In this document: positions 1 to 7,956 of the stretch, in pieces | Layout: every line of letters begins with the position of its first letter | Numbering within the stretch: position 1 is the first letter of the stretch | Source of the DNA: Bacteroidia bacterium 43-41 | GTDB taxonomy: Bacteria > Bacteroidota > Bacteroidia > Bacteroidales > Dysgonomonadaceae | Assembly (NCBI GenBank): GCA_001898165.1 | Contig: MKTD01000074.1 | Coordinates: 1-55,815, forward strand | Reading direction: 5' to 3' | Length of the DNA stretch: 55,815 nt | Notes under the pieces: generated by a model | The model's database searches: none | What the model was told of the DNA's origin: nothing | The model's input: the letters and a program-made list of their open reading frames with translations, nothing else | Translations under genes and position numbers: made by a program

Positions 1-86
1 TGTGCCTTTGAGCACGTTAATTATCTGTAGAACAGTTGGGGTCTCGATTTTTATCGGACGGCGTATAAAAAAATAGTTTTTTTATG

Positions 87-94
87 TAAGTTTG
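87..94 (+). promoter_or_regulatory. Possible -7 promoter element of mnmG
   Basis: The octamer TAAGTTTG fits the Bacteroidota -7 consensus TAnnTTTG and lies about 20 bases before the mnmG start. No clear TTTG -33 element is visible at the expected spacing, so the call is tentative. The remainder of positions 1-113 shows no gene that I can support. Confidence 0.4.
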
Positions 95-113
95 CATCCG
101 CAAAACAGAAAGG

Positions 114-1988
114 ATGGATTTTAAATACGATATAATTGTAGTGGGCGCCGGACATGCCGGATGTGAAGCAGCCGCGGCAGCAGCTAATTTGGGTTCAAAA
201 ACATTACTGATTACAATGGATATGAATAAAATTGCCCAGATGAGTTGCAACCCTGCTGTTGGCGGCATTGCAAAAGGACAGATTGTGCGCGAAATTGATG
301 CTTTGGGCGGGCAGATGGGAATAGTGAGCGACAGAACAGCTATACAGTTCCGCATGCTCAATCGCTCTAAAGGCCCGGCTATGTGGAGCCCGCGCGTACA
401 AAGCGACCGTGCCAAATTCATCATTGCATGGCGCTCGATCATCGAAAATACGCCCAATCTGTATATGTGGCAGGATACGGTCACGCACCTTCTTTTCGGA
501 AACGGGGAGGTAGCAGGCGTTAAAACCCGTATGGGAGTTGAGTTTTCAGCTAAATCAGTTGTTCTTACCAACGGAACATTCCTCAACGGGCTCATCCACA
601 TAGGAAAAGTACAGATTGGCGGCGGACGCATGTCGGAACCGGCTTCTTTCGGAATGACGGAGCAGCTAAGGGATATCGGATTTAAAACCGACAGGATGAA
701 GACCGGCACGCCCGTACGCATAGACGGCAGAAGCGTCGATTTTTCGCTAATGGAAGAACAGAAGGGCGATGATGATTTTCACAAGTTCTCCTATTTGGAT
801 ACCGTTCAGCGCAAACTCACACAACGCAGTTGCTGGATAACTTACACATCGGAAAAAGTGCACGCCCTGCTTCGGGAAGGATTGCACGATTCGCCGCTCT
901 ATAACGGTCAGATTCAAAGCATCGGACCACGCTATTGCCCGAGCATAGAAACCAAGATTGTCACGTTTTCAGACAAAACAAGCCACCAGCTCTTTCTTGA
1001 ACCTGAAGGCGAGACAACACACGAATATTACCTCAACGGATTCTCCTCTTCCCTACCCCTGCAAATTCAGTTAGAAGCCTTGCAAGCAGTTCCGGCCTTC
1101 AGAAATGTACATATTTTCCGGCCGGGATATGCCATCGAATACGACTTTTTTGATCCCCGCCAGCTGAACCCTACCCTCGAAACAAAACGGGTAAAAAACT
1201 TGTTCTTTGCCGGGCAAATCAATGGAACAACCGGCTATGAAGAGGCGGGAGGACAAGGAATCATCGCGGGAATAAACGCCCACATCAATTGCCACGGCGG
1301 AGATCCTTTCACGCTCCACAGGGACGAAGCCTACATCGGCGTACTTATCGACGACCTTATTACAAAAGGAGTAGATGAGCCTTACAGGATGTTTACCTCC
1401 AGGGCCGAATACCGCATCCTGCTTCGTCAGGACAACGCCGACGAACGGCTCACCCGACGAGCATACGACCTCGGGCTTGCTACTTCTGAAAGAATGGTTT
1501 CACTGGAAGAAAAACAAAAAGAAGTACAAAAAATCATCGACTTCGTGAGTCATTTCTCCATCAAAGCAGATCGTATAAATCCATACTTGGAGGCTCTGAA
1601 CACAGCACCGCTGAAGCATGGCGTGAAACTTATCGACCTCCTTACCCGTCCGCATATCGACCTGGAAACAATGGCAAGAGAGGTGAATCCTTTACGGGAA
1701 TTGCTGTCAACCATCAAAAGCCGGAGAGAAGAAATCATAGAATCTGCCGATATAAAAATAAAATATGAAGGCTATATCAAGCGTGAGAAACTGATGGCCG
1801 ACAAGATAAACAGGTTGGAAGAGATCAGGATCAAAAATAAATTCAACTATAACGGTATCCAGTCCCTGTCAACCGAAGCACGGCAAAAGCTAACATCCAT
1901 CAACCCGGAAACTATCGCCCAGGCCAGCCGCATCCCCGGGGTTTCACCGAATGACATCTCGGTCTTGCTTGTACTTTTGGGAAGATAA
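114..1988 (+). CDS. mnmG: tRNA uridine-5-carboxymethylaminomethyl modification enzyme MnmG (GidA)
   Basis: This is the FAD-binding subunit of the MnmE-MnmG complex, which installs the cmnm5 group on the wobble uridine of certain tRNAs in the cytoplasm. The 624-residue product has the usual family length. It begins with the dinucleotide-binding motif GAGHAGCEAA (residues about 11-20), followed by the family-typical SCNPAVGGIAKG and, further on, GGGRMSEP, TGTPVRIDG and a glycine-rich GTTGYEEAGGQG segment. The C-terminal helical domain that contacts tRNA and MnmE is present and complete (ending GVSPNDISVLLVLLGR). The start ATG follows an AAAGG ribosome-binding sequence. A parS-like palindrome lies immediately downstream, an arrangement reminiscent of origin-proximal gid loci. 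Identification is secure. Confidence 0.97.
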   Translation: MDFKYDIIVVGAGHAGCEAAAAAANLGSKTLLITMDMNKIAQMSCNPAVGGIAKGQIVREIDALGGQMGIVSDRTAIQFRMLNRSKGPAMWSPRVQSDRAKFIIAWRSIIENTPNLYMWQDTVTHLLFGNGEVAGVKTRMGVEFSAKSVVLTNGTFLNGLIHIGKVQIGGGRMSEPASFGMTEQLRDIGFKTDRMKTGTPVRIDGRSVDFSLMEEQKGDDDFHKFSYLDTVQRKLTQRSCWITYTSEKVHALLREGLHDSPLYNGQIQSIGPRYCPSIETKIVTFSDKTSHQLFLEPEGETTHEYYLNGFSSSLPLQIQLEALQAVPAFRNVHIFRPGYAIEYDFFDPRQLNPTLETKRVKNLFFAGQINGTTGYEEAGGQGIIAGINAHINCHGGDPFTLHRDEAYIGVLIDDLITKGVDEPYRMFTSRAEYRILLRQDNADERLTRRAYDLGLATSERMVSLEEKQKEVQKIIDFVSHFSIKADRINPYLEALNTAPLKHGVKLIDLLTRPHIDLETMAREVNPLRELLSTIKSRREEIIESADIKIKYEGYIKREKLMADKINRLEEIRIKNKFNYNGIQSLSTEARQKLTSINPETIAQASRIPGVSPNDISVLLVLLGR

Positions 1989-1996
1989 AATACAAA

Positions 1997-2012
1997 TGTT
2001 CCACGTGGAACA
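1997..2012. other. parS-like centromere site (ParB/Spo0J binding)
   Basis: The 16-mer TGTTCCACGTGGAACA is a perfect palindrome. It matches the general bacterial parS form TGTTnCACGTGnAACA, which is the site ParB loads on for chromosome segregation. It sits in the 60-base gap between mnmG and apt, so it does not interrupt a gene. parS sites usually cluster near the replication origin, so the window is probably in the origin-proximal part of the chromosome (inference). No parA or parB gene is present in the window. Confidence 0.85.
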
Positions 2013-2048
2013 TTCCGAAACAAAACAGATATTTATAAATATACAACA

Positions 2049-2579
2049 ATGAGCATCGAAACATTAACCTCTGCAGTCAGGAATATTCCCGACTTTCCAA
2101 TTAAAGGAATACAATTTAAGGACATCACTACATTGTTTCAATCAGCATCGCACCTGAAAGAATTATCAGACATTCTTTACGAAAGATACAAAGGCAAGGG
2201 CATTACAAAGGTAGTGGGTATCGAGTCGAGGGGATTTTTTATGGGGCCGCAGTTGGCAATCAGGTTAAACGCGGGGTTTGTGCCCATTCGTAAACCGGGG
2301 AAACTCCCCTACAAGGTTATCGAAGAAAAATACACCAAGGAGTACGGGGAAGACACTATCCAGATTCACGAAGACGCGTTGACGAAAGACGACATTGTTT
2401 TGATTCACGACGACCTGCTGGCTACCGGCGGAACAATGGTGGCGGCTCATAAACTGGTAAAAAAAATGCAGGTCAAGAAAATCTACATTAATTTCCTAAT
2501 TGAACTGGAAGCCCTCAACGGACGTTCATTATTCCCCGATGAGGTGGAGTTGAATACGATTCTGAAATTTGAAATATGA
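2049..2579 (+). CDS. apt: Adenine phosphoribosyltransferase
   Basis: The enzyme salvages adenine by transferring it to PRPP, giving AMP and pyrophosphate. The 176-residue length is typical. The PRPP-binding motif VLIHDDLLATGGTM is visible at about residues 117-130. The N-terminal PIKGIQFKDITTL segment and the GIESRGFFMG loop are also characteristic of Apt. Its stop overlaps the uvrC start as ATGA, so the two genes are probably translationally coupled and share a transcript. The upstream gap holds the parS-like palindrome. Confidence 0.96.
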   Translation: MSIETLTSAVRNIPDFPIKGIQFKDITTLFQSASHLKELSDILYERYKGKGITKVVGIESRGFFMGPQLAIRLNAGFVPIRKPGKLPYKVIEEKYTKEYGEDTIQIHEDALTKDDIVLIHDDLLATGGTMVAAHKLVKKMQVKKIYINFLIELEALNGRSLFPDEVELNTILKFEI

Positions 2580-4393
2580 CACAAGAGATACGAGATACGC
2601 TAAAAATACTTCCTCAGGGGCCGGGTTGTTACCAATTTCTGGATGAAAAAGGGAAAATCATCTATGTGGGTAAAGCCAAAAACCTGAAGAAAAGAGTATC
2701 CTCGTATTTTAACAAAACTCAGGAAAACCCCAAGACCCGGGTCCTGGTCCGGAATATCCGCCAGATAAAGTATATCGTGGTTAATACGGAGGAAGACACA
2801 TTCCTTCTTGAAAACAACCTGATCAAGGAGTTGAAACCGCGGTATAACGTGATGCTGAAAGATGACAAGTCCTACCCCTTCATCGTTATAAAAAACGAAA
2901 ATTTTCCACGGGTTTTTAAAACGAGAAACATTATAAAAGACGGTTCAAAATATTTTGGCCCGTATACCTCCGTTGCAGCAGTAGATGCCCTCATTGATAT
3001 TTTCAGGAAAATATACAGGGTCAGGACCTGCGGGCTTAATTTAACGCCCGAAAATATCGCAGCCGGAAAATTCAAGGTGTGTCTCGAATATCACATCAAA
3101 CGATGCGACGCCCCTTGCGTTGGTTTCCAATCGTTGGAAAACTACAATAAAAACATAGCGGAAATTACAGAAATTCTAAAAGGGAACATTTCCCTTATCG
3201 AGAAGCAAATCATCGTTGAGATGCGACATTGCTCCAATAATCTCCGCTTTGAAGAAGCCCAACGCTTGAAGGAAAAACTTGTTTTGATCCGGAACTTCCG
3301 GGAGAAATCAGAAGTGGTAAGCAACATTCATTATAATTTAGATGTTTATGGTTTTGCGGAAGGTGAGAACTCTGCGTACATAAATTATCTCCACGTAGTG
3401 AATGGCGGTATAATTCAAGCCTACACTTTTGAGTATAAGAAAAGACTGGATGAGACACCCGAAGAACTTTTGGGGTTAGGGATTGTAGAAATGCTTCAAC
3501 GTTTCGGAAGCGAATCGAAGGAGATCATCGTTCCTTTTATTCCCGACCTTATCCTTTCAGGAGTAGAATTTACTATTCCACAGCGGGGGGATAAACGAAA
3601 ACTGTTGGAGCTTTCTGACAAGAACGTGAAACAGTATAAAATAGATAAACTGAAAAAAGCAGAAATGCTGAATCCAGAGCAACGCACCACACGGATTTTA
3701 AAAACTGTTAAAAATGATTTGCGATTAAAAGAGACCCCATGGCACATCGAATGTTTTGACAACTCAAATATTCAAGGAACAAATCCGGTGGCAGCATGTG
3801 TAGTTTTTAAAAAAGCAAAACCATCAAAAAAAGATTATCGTCATTTTAACATTAAGACCGTTGTAGGGCCCGATGATTACGCATCAATGGCCGAAATTAT
3901 CCACAGACGCTACTCTCGCGCACTTAACGAAGGCACTTCCCTACCCCAACTCATTGTGATTGACGGGGGTAAAGGACAACTTCATGCTGCTGCGGATTCG
4001 CTTCAGAAAATCGGACTTTACGGAAAAATTGCGATCGTCGGAATTGCGAAGCGATTGGAAGAAATTTATTTTCCCGGGGACCCTGTTCCGCTCTACATAG
4101 ATAAAAATTCCGAAACGTTAAAACTCATTCAACAACTCCGCGACGAAGCACATCGTTTTGGAATCACTCATCATCGGAATCGAAGAAGTAAATCGCAGGT
4201 AACTTCCGAACTCGATCAAATAAAGGGGATCGGGAAAGAGACCAAAAAGAAACTTCTCTCCCATTTTAAAAGTATTAAACGTATAAAAGAAGCCAACGAG
4301 GAAGATATTATCTCTGTTATAGGGAAAAGCAAGGGGCAGCTCATCACCGATTATTTTAATAACAGGGGCACATTATCTGAAATAGGCAACTGA
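2576..4393 (+). CDS. uvrC: Excinuclease ABC subunit C
   Basis: UvrC makes the two incisions in nucleotide excision repair after recruitment by UvrB. The 605-residue product shows the expected order. First comes an N-terminal GIY-YIG nuclease (GCYQF...IIYVGKAKNLKKR, residues about 18-45), then the Cys-containing CLEYHIKRCDAPC stretch and a UVR-type helical segment near residues 205-240. An RNase H-like endonuclease domain with HIECFDNSNIQG follows, and paired helix-hairpin-helix motifs close the protein (LDQIKGIGKETKKKLL). The start overlaps the apt stop by four bases. There is no sign of truncation. Confidence 0.97.
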   Translation: MTQEIRDTLKILPQGPGCYQFLDEKGKIIYVGKAKNLKKRVSSYFNKTQENPKTRVLVRNIRQIKYIVVNTEEDTFLLENNLIKELKPRYNVMLKDDKSYPFIVIKNENFPRVFKTRNIIKDGSKYFGPYTSVAAVDALIDIFRKIYRVRTCGLNLTPENIAAGKFKVCLEYHIKRCDAPCVGFQSLENYNKNIAEITEILKGNISLIEKQIIVEMRHCSNNLRFEEAQRLKEKLVLIRNFREKSEVVSNIHYNLDVYGFAEGENSAYINYLHVVNGGIIQAYTFEYKKRLDETPEELLGLGIVEMLQRFGSESKEIIVPFIPDLILSGVEFTIPQRGDKRKLLELSDKNVKQYKIDKLKKAEMLNPEQRTTRILKTVKNDLRLKETPWHIECFDNSNIQGTNPVAACVVFKKAKPSKKDYRHFNIKTVVGPDDYASMAEIIHRRYSRALNEGTSLPQLIVIDGGKGQLHAAADSLQKIGLYGKIAIVGIAKRLEEIYFPGDPVPLYIDKNSETLKLIQQLRDEAHRFGITHHRNRRSKSQVTSELDQIKGIGKETKKKLLSHFKSIKRIKEANEEDIISVIGKSKGQLITDYFNNRGTLSEIGN

Positions 4394-4425
4394 ACTTCCA
4401 CAAGCTACATGATTGCAGCTAAAGC
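4393..4425 (+). repeat. Degenerate intergenic repeat, copy 1
   Basis: This 33-base segment just after uvrC matches positions 11223-11255 at 25 of 33 bases by eye. Shared blocks are AACTT, CAAGCTA, GATTGC and CTAAA. Both copies lie immediately 3' of a gene and are followed by a possible inverted repeat. The family may be a small dispersed element or a structured 3' UTR. Two copies cannot decide this. Confidence 0.35.
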
Positions 4426-4469
4426 GGAGCTAGAGGCTTATTCAGCAAAACAATTACTAACTAACCTTT

Positions 4470-4922
4470 ATGCGATTATTAATTCAAAGAGTATCAGAAG
4501 CGTCGGTAACGATCGACAAACAAAAAAGAAGCTCCATCACAAAGGGCTTGTTGCTCTTGGTGGGCATAGAAGAATCCGATACAAAAGAAGACATCGATTT
4601 TTTGTGTAAAAAGACCATTTATTTACGTATATTTGACGACGAAAACGGGGTGATGAACAAATCGGTTTTAGAAACGGGGGGAGAAGTTTTGGTGGTCTCG
4701 CAGTTTACACTTCACGCCAGCACCAAAAAAGGTAACCGCCCGTCGTATATTCGTGCCGCCAAGCCCGATATCTCCATTCCGTTGTATCAGCAATTTTGCG
4801 TAACGCTATCGGAAATGCTGGGAAAACCCGTACAAACCGGTGAATTTGGCGCCGATATGCAAGTTCAACTTATTAACGACGGCCCTGTAACCATTTGGAT
4901 AGATTCGAAAGCAAAAGAATAA
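4470..4922 (+). CDS. dtd: D-aminoacyl-tRNA deacylase
   Basis: Dtd hydrolyses D-amino acids (and glycine mischarged on tRNA-Ala) from tRNA and so protects translation. The 150-residue product has the family length. Both signature motifs are visible: SQFTLHA near residue 78, which forms the active-site floor, and NDGPVTIW near residue 136, which carries the cross-subunit Gly-Pro motif. The start MRLLIQRVSEASVTI is the conserved family N-terminus. The next gene begins only 11 bases after the stop, so the two are probably co-transcribed. Confidence 0.96.
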   Translation: MRLLIQRVSEASVTIDKQKRSSITKGLLLLVGIEESDTKEDIDFLCKKTIYLRIFDDENGVMNKSVLETGGEVLVVSQFTLHASTKKGNRPSYIRAAKPDISIPLYQQFCVTLSEMLGKPVQTGEFGADMQVQLINDGPVTIWIDSKAKE

Positions 4923-4933
4923 AACGACATAAA

Positions 4934-5257
4934 ATGACCATTCAGGAAGCACAGCAACAAGTAGATACGTGGATTAAAACCTATGGGGTCCGCTATTTCA
5001 ACGAACTTACAAATTTGGCCATTCTCACCGAAGAAGTGGGAGAATTGGCACGTATTATGGCACGCACGTATGGCGAACAGTCGTTTAAAGAGTCCGATCG
5101 CGGGGAAAACCTGGCCGATGAAATGGCGGATGTGCTGTGGATATTACTTTGTCTGGCCAATCAGACCGGTGTGGATTTAACGGATGCTTTGCAGAAAAAT
5201 ATCGATAAAAAAACGAAAAGGGACAATAAAAGGCACAAAGAAAATTCAAAATTATAA
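4934..5257 (+). CDS. MazG-like nucleotide pyrophosphohydrolase
   Basis: The 107-residue protein is a small all-alpha NTP pyrophosphohydrolase of the MazG type, which hydrolyses (d)NTPs to monophosphates as house-cleaning. The metal-binding pattern is visible as EEVGELARIM (first pair of acidic residues) and ADEMADVLW (second pair). An alternative start 39 bases upstream lies inside dtd. I chose the ATG at 4934 because it gives the usual family N-terminus and does not overlap. The C-terminus is a lysine-rich tail (KKTKRDNKRHKE). It sits between dtd and deoC on the same strand. Confidence 0.85.
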   Translation: MTIQEAQQQVDTWIKTYGVRYFNELTNLAILTEEVGELARIMARTYGEQSFKESDRGENLADEMADVLWILLCLANQTGVDLTDALQKNIDKKTKRDNKRHKENSKL

Positions 5258-5285
5258 CAAAATAAGATCTTATCACGAGGATAAT

Positions 5286-6158
5286 ATGAACATTATGAGT
5301 AAATACGACGACGCGTTAAAAAAACATCCATCAACCCTTTCGGATACTCAAATAGCGGAAAATGTAAACAAAATCATTGCCGATAAATTTAACGAAAACA
5401 ATACACAGGCGGTGTATAGAAAAATTTATTCGTGCATCGATCTCACAACACTTAACACTACGGATTCCAGGGAAGAAGTATGGAAATTTACGGAGAAAGT
5501 GAATGTATTTGAAGATAATCATCCTGAGCTACAGAATGTTGCATCTATTTGCGTATATCCGAACTTTGCCAAAACTGTAAGAGAAGCACTCACTGTTGAC
5601 GTTAAAATCGCTTGTGTATCGGGTGGATTTCCAAGTTCGCAAACCTTTACAGAAGTAAAAATTGCCGAAACGGCACTCGCCGTGGCCGACGGAGCAGATG
5701 AAATAGATACCGTTATTAATCTGGGCCTGTTTCTGGACAAAGAATACGAGGAGATGTGTGAAGAGATCACCGAAATAAAGCACGCATGTCATGGAGCAAC
5801 CCTAAAAGTAATTCTCGAAACCGGAGCGCTGAAATCGGCTGAGAATATTCACAAAGCCTCTATCCTGTCGCTATACTCCGGAGCTGATTTCTTGAAAACG
5901 TCCACGGGAAAGGTATATCCCGGCGCTTCTCCGGAAGCTGCCTACGTAATGTGCAGCGCCATTAAATCGTATTACGAAAAAACGGGAACCAAAGCCGGAT
6001 TTAAGGTTTCGGGCGGTGTGTCGTCGGTAGAAGACGCTGTAAAATATTACACCCTTGTAAAAGAAATTCTGGGTGAAGAGTGGTGCTCCCCTACCCTATT
6101 CCGTATCGGAGCGAGCCGGTTGGCAGATAACTTGCTTAATGAAATAAAAGAGCAATAA
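5286..6158 (+). CDS. deoC: Deoxyribose-phosphate aldolase
   Basis: DeoC cleaves 2-deoxyribose 5-phosphate to glyceraldehyde 3-phosphate and acetaldehyde in deoxynucleoside catabolism. From the ATG at 5286 the product is 290 residues, of the longer Bacteroidota DERA type. That start is preceded by a GAGG ribosome-binding sequence five bases upstream. A longer reading frame from 5184 would overlap the previous gene and is rejected. Active-site features are LKVILETG, the Schiff-base lysine in DFLKTSTGK (near residue 203) and a second lysine in GFKVSGGVSS. A 245-base gap follows before hsp20. Confidence 0.95.
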   Translation: MNIMSKYDDALKKHPSTLSDTQIAENVNKIIADKFNENNTQAVYRKIYSCIDLTTLNTTDSREEVWKFTEKVNVFEDNHPELQNVASICVYPNFAKTVREALTVDVKIACVSGGFPSSQTFTEVKIAETALAVADGADEIDTVINLGLFLDKEYEEMCEEITEIKHACHGATLKVILETGALKSAENIHKASILSLYSGADFLKTSTGKVYPGASPEAAYVMCSAIKSYYEKTGTKAGFKVSGGVSSVEDAVKYYTLVKEILGEEWCSPTLFRIGASRLADNLLNEIKEQ

Positions 6159-6243
6159 CAAATTATAGAATGGGTCGCAAGTTTTTATCATTGGTGTGAA
6201 TAATCGGCATTGAAATATTGAGAAGTAAGGTATTCTCACAACC

Positions 6244-6306
6244 GTCATTTTGTCACCTATCTGTCTGATTTTCAGTTTATATCCCTATTTTTCAGTCATT
6301 TTGTCA
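6244..6306 (+). promoter_or_regulatory. Pair of direct repeats upstream of hsp20
   Basis: The 12-mer GTCATTTTGTCA occurs twice, at 6244-6255 and 6295-6306, 51 bases apart. Each copy is itself a spaced pair of GTCA half-sites. The second copy ends about 100 bases before the hsp20 start. They could be binding sites of a stress regulator or part of the heat-shock promoter region (inference). Other parts of the gap from 6159 to 6403 show nothing I can assign with confidence. Confidence 0.4.
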
Positions 6307-6403
6307 TTAATTTTCTGAAAACGGGCCGAATTTCGTATCGGCATATCTTTTGCCCTTTCAATGGTGTAACAAACGAAAAATAATTAAAGAAAGGAATAAA
6401 ATT

Positions 6404-6832
6404 ATGGCAATTATCAGACGTACAAACAACTGGTTACCGAGTATTTTCAATGACTTTTTCGGTAATGAATGGATGGAAAACAGCAGCAGGTCGGTTCCGG
6501 CCATCAATATTCAGCAAAACGAAAACGGTTTTACCGTTGAAGTAGCTGCTCCCGGTATGACCAAAGAAGATTGCAACGTAAGTGTAGATGAAGATAACAA
6601 CTTGGTTATCTGCTTTGAAAAGAAAAGTGAATCGGAAGACAAGGACAAAAAGGGAACTTACTTAAGACGCGAATTTTCTTATACACAATTCACAAGAAGA
6701 ATGATTTTGCCCGATAATACCGTAAACGATAAAATATCGGCTAAAGTTGAAAATGGTGTATTAACGGTTGAAATACCGACCATTAAAGAAGAAGAAAAAG
6801 CGCCGAAAGCAAAACAGATTGAAATTCAGTAA
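6404..6832 (+). CDS. Small heat-shock protein, Hsp20/alpha-crystallin family
   Basis: This ATP-independent holdase binds unfolding proteins in the cytoplasm. The 142-residue product from the ATG at 6404 has a short N-terminal arm (MAIIRRTNNWLPSIFNDFFG). The alpha-crystallin domain spans about residues 30-130 and includes VEVAAPGMTKEDCNV and the NGVLTVEIPT strand. The C-terminus has an I-x-I-type tail (QIEIQ) used in oligomer assembly. A longer frame from 6350 lacks a conserved N-terminus, whereas the chosen start has AAAGAAAGG upstream. A strong bidirectional hairpin ends the gene. Confidence 0.95.
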   Translation: MAIIRRTNNWLPSIFNDFFGNEWMENSSRSVPAINIQQNENGFTVEVAAPGMTKEDCNVSVDEDNNLVICFEKKSESEDKDKKGTYLRREFSYTQFTRRMILPDNTVNDKISAKVENGVLTVEIPTIKEEEKAPKAKQIEIQ

Positions 6833-6852
6833 GGCATCATACCTTAAGATTG

Positions 6853-6887
6853 AAAAATATCACTCCAAACCGGGGTGATATTTTTTT
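6853..6887. terminator. Bidirectional intrinsic terminator between hsp20 and the prenyl synthase gene
   Basis: An inverted repeat of about 14 bp (AAAAATATCACTCC paired with GGGGTGATATTTTT, with one G-T wobble) has a short loop. It is flanked by A-rich sequence on the left and a T-run on the right, so it can terminate both convergent genes. The minus-strand gene ends inside the T-run. Confidence 0.8.
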
Positions 6888-7866
6888 ATACTTTCCGGTT
6901 CTTCAGATAGATCAATAACAGGTTCAAGATCATTTTGAATTCGTTGTCGATCGAAACATTCTCGATGATTTGCTCAGCTTCTTCCAGAAATTTATCTATC
7001 ATTCCCCGCGCATATTCAATGCCGCCGTTGCGTTTGGCAAAATCGAGCAGGATTTCGATGTTTTCGGGCGAAAGATCGTGTGAACGGATAATGTTTATCA
7101 TTTCGTCCGAAACCTCTTTTGGTCCATTTTTAAGCGCATAGATAAGCGGAAGCGTAATCTTTCCTTCCCGTATATCGTTTCCGGTGGGTTTACCGACATC
7201 AATTTTGTAATAATCGAAAATATCGTCGCGGATCTGGAATGCGATACCCAATGTACGGCCCATCTTCCCGAATTCATCTATGGTGAATTGATCTGCACCT
7301 GCGGTAATGGCACCAATCTTTGCACAAGCGTAAAGTAGGGAAGCCGTTTTTTTATCGATGACTTTAAAATACTCCTCTTCATCAATAATTATCTCATTAA
7401 CAAGAGAATACTGATTTAGCTCTCCTTCGGCCAGGTTTTTCCCGAGTTCGGAAATAATGCCGATTATCTCCAGGTTTTCGGTTTTAACACTCTCGCGCAA
7501 TGCCGATGACAACACGTAATCTCCCGCCAGCACAGAGCGCTTGTTATCGAAAACCGCATTTGCAGAGGGTTGCCCGCGCCGTGTTGAAGCTTCGTCCACC
7601 ACATCGTCGTGCATCAGTGTTGCCATATGCAGCAACTCCACCGTGACTGCGCCGTGATAAGTGGCAGATGTTATCTCACCGCAACATTTTGCCACCAGGA
7701 AAACCAATATCGGCCTTATCCGCTTGCCATCAACCTTAAAAGTATGTTGTACGATCTCCGAAACCCGGTAATTATTATTTTCCAGCGCTTTCCTAAGGTA
7801 GATATCGAATTGATTCAATTCGTTACGCAACGACTCCTTTATAACCTGACTTTCGTCCATTCTCAT
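6886..7866 (-). CDS. Trans-polyprenyl diphosphate synthase (octaprenyl/solanesyl type)
   Basis: The enzyme elongates prenyl diphosphates with IPP, probably to build the side chain of menaquinone. The 326-residue length and layout fit the IspB/HepT family. The first aspartate-rich motif is in LMHDDVVDEASTRRGQPS (near residue 87) and the second in FQIRDDIFDYY (near residue 214). The upstream GKRIRP segment also binds diphosphate. It is transcribed away from polA across a 90-base divergent gap. Chain length of the product cannot be read with certainty from sequence, so no gene symbol is given. Confidence 0.93.
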   Translation of the reverse strand: MRMDESQVIKESLRNELNQFDIYLRKALENNNYRVSEIVQHTFKVDGKRIRPILVFLVAKCCGEITSATYHGAVTVELLHMATLMHDDVVDEASTRRGQPSANAVFDNKRSVLAGDYVLSSALRESVKTENLEIIGIISELGKNLAEGELNQYSLVNEIIIDEEEYFKVIDKKTASLLYACAKIGAITAGADQFTIDEFGKMGRTLGIAFQIRDDIFDYYKIDVGKPTGNDIREGKITLPLIYALKNGPKEVSDEMINIIRSHDLSPENIEILLDFAKRNGGIEYARGMIDKFLEEAEQIIENVSIDNEFKMILNLLLIYLKNRKV

Positions 7867-7956
7867 TTTATTAGGAACGCAAATTTAAAAATAATTCACC
7901 TTAAAGCAATCAATTATTCGTAACTTTACGTTTTTAAAAGAAATATTTAGTTTTAT

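Noticed and set aside
17-721. Long minus-strand open frame opposite mnmG
   Set aside because: It is fully antisense to a secure MnmG, has no recognisable domains, and is explained by codon structure of the real gene.
4409-4609. Small plus-strand frame overlapping the dtd start
   Set aside because: It overlaps dtd in another frame, and its arginine/lysine-rich product looks like a frame shadow. dtd is certain.
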